Below, one piece after another: positions 1-9,448 of a stretch of 64,000 nt of DNA. The position numbers were made by a program, and so were the translations under genes. The stretch covers positions 1 to 64,000 of the forward strand of contig MU401484.1 of the NCBI GenBank assembly GCA_022579005.1. Direction: 5' to 3'. This DNA comes from Poronia punctata (taxonomy: Eukaryota; Ascomycota; Sordariomycetes; Xylariales; Xylariaceae). Position 1 is the stretch's first letter. The number at the start of each line of letters is the position of its first letter. The notes under the pieces are model-generated. The model worked only from the letters and a program-made list of their open reading frames with translations, did no database searches and was not told the DNA's origin.

Positions 1-333
1 TAAAGGAAATAAAGGAAATAAAGGAAATAAAGGAAATAAAGGAAATAAAGGAAATAAAGGAAATAAAGGAAATAAAGGAAATAAAGGAAATAAAGAAAAT
101 AAAGAAAATAAAGAAAATAAAGAAAATAAAGGAAATAAAGGAAATAAAGGAAATAAAGGAAATAAAGGAAATAAAGGAAATAAAAAAAATAAAAAAAATA
201 AAGAAAATAAAGAAAATAAAGAAAATAAAGAAAATAAAGGAAATAAAGGAAATAAAGGAAATAAAGGAAATAAAGAAAATAAAGAAAATAAAGAAAATAA
301 AAGAAATAAAGGAAATAAAGGAAATAAAGGAAA
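1..333. repeat. 9-bp minisatellite (TAAAGGAAA)n
   Basis: About 37 tandem copies of TAAAGGAAA start at or before the window edge. Blocks of variants TAAAGAAAA and TAAAAAAAA differ by G-to-A changes. On the minus strand this is a TTTCC/TTTA pyrimidine tract that begins a few bases after a GTAAGT splice donor (334-339) of the hAT transposase, so it probably lies inside an intron of that gene. The other end is outside the window. Confidence 0.95.
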
Positions 334-339
334 ACTTAC

Positions 340-2860
340 TTGTCTTAGCTCTTTTAGTTCTTTTAAATAAGTTATATATTCTTTTTTAATAGGTATAGAA
401 TTAGACCTTATAAAAAATTCTTTTTCAGAATCTAAATCTGAATTATTTATAAGATTTAAATTTTAACTAGTAATACTAGTATTACTAAATTTAGGATATT
501 TATAATAATGTTAATAAAAAAAATACTATTAACAATAATATAAGAAAATAAAAGGTTAAAAAACAACTTACTGATTATATTCTTTTTTTAATATTAAAGA
601 AATATTATTTTCAATATTAAAATAAAAATGCAATATACCTTCGCTTTAAAAATATAACGTTTTAAAGCAAGGGTCTAATATTAAGCTTAAAATATAAGCT
701 TTATATTAATAAAGGGAAAAACTGCGTAATTGTTAAGGAAAATACTTTTTTAATTTTTTAATACTGCTTTTAATAGCAGTAATTAAATTAGAAAATATGT
801 TTTCCTATAAGGTTATTAGTAAAGGTTATAAAAAAATCAAAATAAAAAAGAAATAAAATAAAATAAAATAAAATATACTAACCATTATAGGGTTGCTAGC
901 TATTGTAGCTCGACTTTCTAAGATAAAATATTTTAAATTATTATATATTTTATAAATATATAATAATAATTTAAAGAAGGTAGTATATACTTCTTCTTAT
1001 AATTTAACTAATAGTTTAACAAAAATATTAAACAGATTTTTTAACTGTTTAATAATAAACTAATTAGTAGAATTTAAATAAATTCCTTTAAATTCTAAAT
1101 TTAAAGTAAATTAAAAGATATACTTAAGTAGTTCTTTTAATTTAAGTAAAACGCTTAGCATTTTAAACGTTAAATTCTACTAAGTAGCATTATCTATTAA
1201 ATATTAGCATTTAGTTTTTAATAAAAAAAAGAAAAAAGGAAAAAAAGGAAAAAAAGGAAAAAAGAAATACCTAAAGGAATTTTTTTAACATTATAATTTA
1301 AAGGTAAATTTTAGTTTTTTTTTGCTTTTTTGATTCCTTTAAGTAATAGGTCTTTTATTTTGGCCGTATATTTTGTTAAAACAACAATTTTTTAAATTTT
1401 TATTATTAAATCTATAAAGATATTAGTAAATAAAAATAAATAAAAAATAAATAAATAAAGAAAAAAAAGAAAAGAAATAAAAAGAAAAAAGGGAAAAATA
1501 CTTACTTGGACGTTTATTTCTAGCTGGATTATTTTAACTATTTGCAATATATATAATTAATTTTTTATTTTCCCTTAAAGTTAATATATATTTTTTTAAT
1601 ATATCTTGCACAATTAAATTAATAATATGTGTAATATAGCAAATATCGTTTTTAAATTTAACTTAAAAGGTATTTAAAAAATCCTTTTTAAATAAATTTA
1701 AAAACGTATTATTGTTTAATGCATTATTTTTTGTAATACTATTTTTTAAAATTAGCAATTGCTTTTAAAAATAAATAAAAAAAGAAAATACCTTAATATA
1801 GTATTAACAAAAATACTAGTAAAAGGTTTTAATATATTTTAAAAGGTTTTAAATATATTTAAACTAGTATAGCAGTTTGTTATTTCTTTAAAATAAATTA
1901 ACTTATAAATTAAGTTAAAATTAGAATTTATATAAGAAATAATAACTTTTATATAAGCGGTTTAAGAATTAGAAGTCTAAATATTAAAAATAATAGAAAA
2001 TTTTCTATTATTTTTAATAATAGCTTTTAATTTATTATTAAAATTTATTAAACTTAATTTAAAAGTTAATTTAAGTAAAGATTTAATAATATGCCGATTT
2101 ATTGTAATTTTCTTATTAAAAGTTAATAAAATATTATAAATAAAAAAGAAATAACTTACGGTTTAAAAAAGGTAATTAATTTTTAAAATAAATTTAAATT
2201 AATTATACTAAATGTAAGGTTATTTTTAATAATAAAACTTAAAATTTTATTATTAAAAACATTTTTAATATTAGTATTAATAATTGTATTATTTTGAGGT
2301 TGTTTTTGGTAATTTAAAGTAAAAAAACCGGCTTTACTTAGCTAATTAGATCTTATTATAAATTAGCTTTAATTTAAAAAAAATAAAAAAAATAAAAAAT
2401 AAAAACTTACTTTTTATTTTTTTATTTTTACTTGCTTTATTATAAGCAATAGTTAAATGTTTATATTAATAATGCTTTATAAAATTTAAAGATTAAAATC
2501 GTTTTATTAAAACAGTTTTAGTATATGTATACCTATTTAAAATTAGTTATTTTTTAAAAAAGAAAAAAAGAAATAAACTTATAAAAAAGAAATAAATATA
2601 AATAAAAAAGAACTTATATAGTATAGCGTACTATAACTTTTTAGTCTTTATTATCCTTTTTAGGTAATAAAGTTCGAGTAAAAAGCTTTTCTTTTAAAAT
2701 ATAAATAGGTAAATTTTTGTTATTTAATTTACTAGATTTTAAATTAGAATCTAGTAAATTAATAGAATTTTTAGACTTATTACCTAGTTTAGTAGTTAAA
2801 TTATTATTTAACTCCGAATTAAGATAAGTAGAATTGCTATTATAAGAAAAAGAATCTATT
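340..2860 (-). pseudogene. Decayed multi-exon hAT-superfamily transposase
   Basis: hAT enzymes cut and paste DNA transposons. This copy is very AT-rich and carries in-frame stops, but its exon structure is still legible on the minus strand: about 2612-2860, 2411-2532, 2156-2341, 1792-2111, 1506-1738, 1271-1411, 883-1193, 572-804 and 340-484. Most introns start with GTAAGT, GTTAGT or GTATTT and end in TAG or AAG, and most junctions keep frame. In order I see a possible BED-finger remnant (2411-2532), an FSIIFNI-stop-TSNS block matching the hAT SIDxWTS region (about 1957-2004), SITKNNALNNNTF (TTDNASNN region), CYITHIINLIVQD (CLAHxINLxVQD), DNAT-stop-stop-N (D.ATRWNS) and LILDPCFK (ALDPRFK). Stops fall where the family has Trp, Arg or Gln, as C-to-T/G-to-A mutation would give. 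The junction near 2155 is ambiguous. The C-terminal dimerisation domain would lie beyond position 1. It cannot encode an active enzyme as it stands. Confidence 0.85.
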
Positions 2861-3120
2861 TTATTTTATTTTTTTTAAAAAATAAAAAAATAAAAATAAA
2901 AGGTAAAAAGTAAAAGGTAAAAGTTAAAAAGTAAAGGATAAAAGGTAAAATATATAAATAAAGGTAAAAGGGATAACTATAAATATATATGCAAGTAAGC
3001 ATAATACTAAAAGAAAAAGTAAAAACAAGTTAAAAGGAAATTATTTTCTATATATATAAAAAACTATTATTATTTAATATATTGATTTCTAATACAGTTA
3101 CGTTATTTTATTTAATTTCT
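2861..3120. other. AT-rich low-complexity DNA upstream of the hAT remnant
   Basis: This stretch holds runs such as AAAAGGTAAAAAGTAAAAGG followed by A/T-rich sequence with no readable frame. It should contain the promoter side or terminal inverted repeat of the hAT element, but I could not identify a repeat end because the opposite end is outside the window. Confidence 0.5.
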
Positions 3121-3334
3121 AATACTTAATTTTTAATACTTGATTTTTAATACTTAATTTATAATACTTGATTTTTAATACTTAATTTATAATACTTAAT
3201 TTATAATACTTAATTTATAATACTTAATTTATAATACTTAATTTATAATACTTAATTTATAATATTTAATTTATAATACTTAATTTATAATACTTAATTT
3301 ATAATATTTAATTTATAATACTTAATTTATAATA
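3121..3334. repeat. 14-bp minisatellite (AATACTTAATTTAT)n
   Basis: About 15 tandem copies of a 14-bp unit. The first copies vary (ACTTGATTTTTA, ACTTAATTTTTA) and the later copies are nearly identical. Single C-to-T variants occur (AATATTTAATTTAT). There is no coding potential. Confidence 0.95.
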
Positions 3335-3844
3335 TAAACAATGTATTTTTTATGTTTTTATTTTTTTATATATACTTTAAACGTTTTTTTTAAAGTTTTT
3401 AGTTTTTTGTTTTTATTATTATTTACTTCTTATATTTCTATTCTATACCCCTTTACTTCTTTTTTTTATTTCTTATTACTTTAATTCTTATTTTTAATTC
3501 TTAAATAACTATTACCTTTTAAAGTATAGCTTATTTTATATTAATAATTCTTTTTACTACATTATTTTAGCCCCTTTTTACTACATTATTTTAGCCCTTT
3601 TTACTATATTATTATTATTTCTTTTTTAGCATAATGTTTAATTTTATTTTAATAGTAAGTTTTATTTTTTAATTATTATATTACTTTTATTTACTTACTA
3701 ATTTATATTTTATAGTTTAAAGGTTTAAAATAAAATAATATTAATATAGTTAATATTGTTTTATTTTAAATATCTTATATATTTAAAGGTTTTTATTAAT
3801 ATAATATTAAGTCTTTAATATTATACTAATAGAAATATCTTAAA
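3335..3844. other. AT-rich non-coding DNA
   Basis: T-rich sequence between two tandem-repeat arrays. It contains short duplications such as two adjacent copies of TACTACATTATTTTAGCCC near 3555-3598. No frame reads as protein on either strand. Confidence 0.6.
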
Positions 3845-4790
3845 AAATAACTAGTAAGTTTTATTATATTTACTTTTATATTACTTTTATTAACCTCTTT
3901 ATTAGTATTATACTTTTTATAATAATATTATATTATTATTATAGTAATATTATATTTTTATAATATTATAAAATAACTAGTAAGTTATTATATTTACTTT
4001 TATATTATTTATATTAACCTCTTTACTAGTATTATACCTTTTATAATAATATTATATTATTATTATAGTAATATTATATTTTTATAATATTATAAAACAA
4101 TTAGTAAGTTATTATATTTACTTTTATATTACTTATATTAACCTCTTTACTAGTATTATATCTTTTATAATAATAATATTACTTTTATAGTAATATTATA
4201 TTTTTATAATATTATAAAACAATTAGTAAGTTATTATATTTACTTTTATATTACTTATATTAACCTCTTTACTAGTATTATACCTTTTATAATAATAATA
4301 TTACTTTTATAGTAATATTATATTTTTATAATATTATAAAATAATTAGTAAGTTATTATATTTACTTTTATATTACTTATATTAACCTCTTTACTAGTAT
4401 TATACTTTTTATAATAATAATATTACTTTTATAGTAATATTATTACTTTTATAATATTATTATTATTTTTATAATAAAATTATAAATTAACTAGTAAGTA
4501 TTATTATATTTATTTAAAAGCTTTATATTAACTTTATTATTAGTATTATACCTTTTATAATAATAATATTATTTTTATAATAATAATATTATTTTTATAA
4601 TAATAATATTATTTTTATAATAATATTATTACTTTTATAATAATATTATTACCTTTATAATAATATTAAAAATTAATTAGTAAGTTATATTATATTTACT
4701 TAAAAGCTTTATATTAACTTTATTATTAGTATTATACCTTTTATAATAATATTATTACCTTTATAATAATATTATTACCTTTATTTATAA
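3845..4790. repeat. Degenerate satellite of about 122 bp, roughly seven copies
   Basis: Each unit begins near AAATAACTAGTAAG or AAACAATTAGTAAG, continues through TTATATTAACCTCTTTA and TAGTATTATACCTTTTATAATAA, and ends in TTTTTATAATATTATAAA. Unit starts are near 3845, 3971, 4094, 4216, 4338, 4484 and 4672. Spacing is 122-126 bp in the first five units; the last two are longer because a 19-20-bp subrepeat (TTATTTTTATAATAATAATA) expanded inside them. There are no variable spacers, so it is not a CRISPR array. Confidence 0.85.
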
Positions 4791-4916
4791 TGTTATATTG
4801 TTTATAATAATATATATATTTAATTATATTATTTATTTAAATATATTATATTTAATATAACAATTTATTTTATTTAAATATTTATTAAAAAATTTAAAAA
4901 ATATAGTAAAAAACCT
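4791..4916. other. AT-rich non-coding DNA
   Basis: A/T-only stretch (TATATATTTAATTATATTATT and similar) between the satellite array and the palindrome cluster. Nothing else is visible in it. Confidence 0.5.
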
Positions 4917-5080
4917 GTAGTAATTTTGTAGTAATTGTAGTAATTCGAAAAATTACTACAAAATTACTACACTTTTTGTAGTATAGTAATTGCCCGTACT
5001 AATACTACATTAGTAATGGGATTCCGTTACTACACCGTTACTACATGTAGTAATACTACATGTAGTACCAATTACTACAT
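4917..5080. repeat. Cluster of TTACTAC/GTAGTAA inverted repeats at the AT-island edge
   Basis: A perfect 19-bp inverted repeat has arms at 4917-4935 (GTAGTAATTTTGTAGTAAT) and 4952-4970 with a 16-nt loop. About 70 bp further on come the palindrome TTACTACATGTAGTAA and a second, overlapping TACTACATGTAGTA. Around ten copies of the core GTAGTAAT/ATTACTAC lie within 165 bp. Base composition switches from AT-rich to balanced just after this cluster. It could be the end of a foldback element or MITE, or a hairpin-forming boundary; the sequence does not decide. Confidence 0.8.
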
Positions 5081-5587
5081 ACTAATTTAACAACCCTGGG
5101 TATATGTAGCCTACCCGGGAAGGCTGATTACCATGCGCTAGTCTATAGATAGAAAGTCAAGTAACGCACAGGCCAAGTAAGCCTCAGCTTTGGACGATTC
5201 TGTGTATGCGACCTGGTGCCTGAGGCTTCCTGGTAATTCTTGGGCGGTTATTATTCATCACGTCGCGCCAATATCTTGTGTCGCGTAAAACTTTGGAAAG
5301 AGAGGCTGCGCTGGACTAGAGTGCGTTCCGTTCAGAAGAGACTGCCACAAGGTTCTAATTAGCCAAACACCCATCGTCCACCAGAATATCATACATGTTC
5401 CTTACCATCACCACTTCAATCGGTCACGACATCGCGACGCATACGTGTGGTTCACCGATCTTAGCATAAGCAGTATCTGAGCCTAGTTGCATTGACCTCG
5501 CGCCGATCCTGGTAAGGACAATAAAGAAACGAGCTTTGAAACATAGGGGGTATTGGCGCCAACAATATCAACCAACCCTCCACCATC
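5081..5587 (+). promoter_or_regulatory. Intergenic leader and presumed promoter of the SNF5 gene
   Basis: Composition is balanced from about 5090. No TATA box or known factor site can be assigned confidently. The only assumption is that the upstream control DNA of the SNF5-type gene lies here, because less than 500 bp separates its ATG from the AT-rich island. Confidence 0.4.
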
Positions 5588-8023
5588 ATGGCGACGCAGC
5601 ATGATGCAGAACCTTCTGCGAATCGCACTTCCGGTGGCGTCACTGCGCCCGCGACTGGAATAGGAACCACGGCTGGTGCTTCGGCGACAACCACCTCGGC
5701 TTCCAAATCAGACCATTCCTCCTCATCATCGACTCCTCACGACCGAGCCGACGCCCCCCCAGACTCAAGCGACAGCAGCCTCCCCTTCCGCGACAAGGCA
5801 GCTTATCAAAATATAGCTATAGAAAAAGCCATATCCCGCGACCACGTTAATGCAGCCGCGTTAATCGAATCCCACAGGAAGCAGGGCAAACACAACACAA
5901 CGACGTATTCTAAGATAGGAGACTACAAACTATTGAGAAACGAATACAGGCCCTGGTTCCCTCCGTCGCGACTTTATGGCGAAGGCTATAGCGGCTATGG
6001 GAACGGTCGGACCGAGATTGGGCCCGTTTCCAAGTTGGTGTATAACAAGCCGGCGCCGAATAAACGACAGACACCGCCTCTAAAATGGAAGAGGAAAGAC
6101 ATGAAGCACCAGGCGGAGCAGCAGGAGGAGCTTGTACCAGTGCGGCTAGACGTCGATCACGACAAGATAAAGTTGCGCGACACATTCACGTGGAATCTTC
6201 ACGAGCGGATAGTCTCGCCCGCGATATTCGCCATGCAGCTGGTTGAGGACATGGGCTTGAAACTGCCCACGGCCCAGCCTGTCTATGACGAGATTCTGAA
6301 GCAGTTGCACGAGCAGCTGAACGACTTCTTCCCCTTCGTCTTCTCGGATGAAGATGCCTTGGATCCCGAACTACCATACTCGGCCTGGAAAAATGACGAG
6401 ATGAGGATATTGGTAAAGCTGAACATCACCATTGGACAGCATACTTTAGTCGACCAGTTCGAATGGGAAATTAACAATCCACTCAATTCTCCTGAGGAAT
6501 TCGCCGCAAGCATGTCCAAGGACCTTGCTTTATCGGGCGAATTCACGACCGCGATAGCGCATTGCATTCGAGAGCAGACGCAACTCTTCACGAGGAGCCT
6601 GTATAGCGTTGGACACCCCTTCGATGGCAGGCCCGTCGAAGACCCAGATCTCGTCGCCGCCTTCCTGCCGTCGCCCCTGCCCAGCGTTTTCCGCCCACAG
6701 CAGCAGGCGAAGGATTATGCGCCCTATATGTACGAACTCAGCGAGGCGGATCTGGAGAAGAACGAACTGGTGTTTTCACGTGAGCAGAGGCGGCAGAAGA
6801 GGTCAATAAATAGACGCGGTGGTCCGACGCTGCCGGATCTCAAAGAACGACAGAGGACGATCCGCACCCTCGTCGTATCGTCTACTTTACCCGGCGCAGC
6901 GACCGATGTTGAAGATAGTAGGCTCTATAAACGTGTAGCGGGTGCCCCCGGTACCGGCCGCAGGCGAGGCCCGGGTGGCCGCGACGGAGATATATCGGAC
7001 TCTGACGAGAGCGACGATTCGTCGCCCGATTCACCGGCGGCATCAGCGCTAGCCGGCACGGCCAGAACAAGGGGCATGAGGGGCGCCGCCTCGGTAGCCC
7101 AAATTCGAATGGCGAATCTTGGCCGGTCGGAAACGCCCGAGGCCACAATACATCATCACGAGACTCGGACGTCGCGGAGATTCGGCCGTGAGATCACTCG
7201 AGAAGCGACCGAGGAACCACAGCATATGTGGGTGACTCTGAGAGTGCCAAAGGAAAAACTCCGAAAGCTTCTTCGTGATATAAAGTTGAAGCAAGGCACA
7301 CCGGCAGGTTCCGTCACGCCGTCGGTATCTCACGCCCGCACTCCCAACGCAACCGCCTCGACTAGCATGCCTCCGCCATCCACCCCCCTCGCAGTAAACC
7401 CAGCAGCCCCTGCCCGAGCATCCTCCAACGGCGTGCCCTCGGGCCAGATTGGTCGTGTAGAAGCCCCAGCTCCCAAACCGGGCGAGCCTCTGCCGACTCC
7501 TGTAAGACTACTCCCACCTGTTACCCCACACACCAACCCCTCCGTCTTTCGGTACTCAAGTAGTCGTTACGACCTGTGACCTCCGCTCCTTGTCATATGG
7601 TCGGGCGGCATACATAAACTAGGGGGAAGTCCCAAAACCTAGAAACGCCCCGTCCCCCGTTCGTAATTTTTGCAGTTTGACCTTCATACTCACCAATACC
7701 CACAGCCTCCGCCGCCGGCCTGGCTTGTCAGCGCCCTCGAGCAGTTCAAGCAGGAAGAGGCGTACAGAAACGACCAGTTCGAGGGCATCATGCGCTACAG
7801 TGCGGTGGACACCACGACTGGCATGCCGTTTCCTCTCCCGCAAGGTGGTGTCCCCACACCGCCGCATGTCCGGTTCTATTTCCTCCCACGTATCCGCTGT
7901 CTTGATTGCCCTGGCAAACTCTACACTCCCGGTCCCGACACTTCGGCGTCGAATTTCGAGGTACACTTGAAGAATAAGGGCCACAAAGAAAAGGTCGAAG
8001 CCCGGCTCGCCGCTGCCAGGTGA
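5588..8023 (+). CDS. SNF5/SMARCB1-family chromatin-remodelling subunit
   Basis: A core, non-ATPase subunit of SWI/SNF-type (or RSC-type) nucleosome remodellers in the nucleus. Residues 1-80 are a Ser/Thr/Ala-rich disordered leader. The SNF5 domain starts near residue 183 (VPVRLDVDHDKIKLRDTFTW) with its second repeat near 269 (NDEMRILVKLNITIGQHTLV), followed by the conserved EQTQLFTRSLYSVGHPFDGR segment. A basic, Pro-rich region leads to a C-terminal CLDCPGKLYTPGP...HLKNKGH segment with a C..C...H..H spacing resembling a zinc finger. The first reading frame stops at 7579, but GTAAGA at 7502 joins in frame (phase 0) to exon 2 at 7676 or 7706, giving about 753 or 743 aa. The family-typical C-terminus in exon 2 supports the intron. 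The start is the first ATG, in the context CCATCATGGCG. SNF5 and its paralogue SFH1 are hard to separate here; length and C-terminus favour the SNF5 form of filamentous fungi. Confidence 0.9.
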
Positions 8024-9448
8024 TGGTGACGAAGTAAATGGACAAAAAAGATAAGAAATATGAGAGTCGATGATTGACCGCCGTCTGTGTCATCGGAGCG
8101 GGGTTCATATGCCCCCGCCATCTAGCGAGTTGTGGTAGCAAGCGGTTTTGATATGTTTGGTTTTCTCTCGGAGTGTATACTACATGATGTTTCTCGTGGT
8201 GGCATGAAGATGGCAAAACGACCCGCCGTGATTTGACACGGAGTGTACGTGAAAGGCAAGCGCTGGAGTTAGTACTCAAAGACCATAGCAGGAGGTCTCT
8301 AGGTCAGGGCATCGAGCGCCACCATTCCTACTCATTTGTACATAACCTCACCCCGTTGGTGACATGGCTGGCATGGTGGGAGTGGTTCTCCCATGTCTTG
8401 GTCGATCTTTGGACACTTGATATCAGAGCAATCTAGATGCATTGCTTGGCCCGGATAGGAACATTAACTTCTGGGTAGTCGGCAATACCGGTAGCCCAGG
8501 TTAACCTTACATATGCAGTAATATTCGGTATCCCAGATACCCAACAACTGCTATTCTTGCCGCCCATCCCGGAGCTTGATTACGTGATCTCTCATGGCGT
8601 CCCTGCTCCTTATACTGCTGAGATGTTTAATGCCACTTGCCTATAAATACAATTCTTTGAAATTGAGGGGACGTTCAACTACTTGGTCTGCCCGAGAACG
8701 CCGTGGGAGATGGTTTGAGTTTCCCTTCAAGATTCCCACAGGTAATTCTCAGTCTTGCATGCGGGCCAAGATGGCTTTAGCGACAGTAAAGCGCCCACTA
8801 CAGAATATCATATCTTCTCTATTGCATCCTATCGTATTGTGGTACAGCGCATGCGATACACCCATTTACCTAGATGGCATACACGAAGATCAAGGCCACC
8901 TACATAAGGTAGCGACATGAAACTCGCTGATGGTTGAAAGCCATACCGGAGTACCTGTATGAATGGATACCACCCACTCTACTTACTTGACTAAACCTAT
9001 ATAATTACCTAGATTAGTGTCGCATCATAATGGTGACGGGTTGATAAGAATCTGTCAAAAGGGTTCGGCCGTGGTGTGGAGATGGATATATCGAAATACA
9101 AGTCTATGACCTCATGACAGACAATTAGTAGCATCGCATGCACATATTGTACGTGTATGTTACCCAACATTCAAGGTTGGAATATGGGTATATTCTGCTT
9201 TTTATTTTACATGTATACCTGAATTACCTGGGTATTCTAACATAAACCTCATATATACAGTTTTATCCTCTCAACTTTCATATACATTTCCCCCTACCAA
9301 ATAACAGTCCATCTTGCATCTTGCCGTGCCTGGCCCGTCTAATAAAGAAAGGTGTTAGTGGTAGAGGAGAAAGCACAGAAGCCATTACACCTGCCCAAGT
9401 ATATAATTTCACCAAATAAAATACCTACCCGAGTAGGAAGTATTCAAA
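8024..9448. other. Intergenic region between the SNF5 gene and the catalase gene
   Basis: Contains the presumed SNF5 3' UTR and catalase promoter. Small frames in it (for example 8594-8920) have no protein-like features. One TACGTGTA motif lies at 9150-9157. Confidence 0.6.

Noticed and set aside
1..333. Possible telomeric repeat at the window start
   Set aside because: The unit TAAAGGAAA is unlike the TTAGGG repeat of filamentous fungi and lies next to an intron donor of the hAT relic.
3845..4790. Regularly spaced repeats that might suggest a CRISPR array
   Set aside because: Units are contiguous copies of about 122 bp without unique spacers, in a eukaryotic AT island. It is a satellite.
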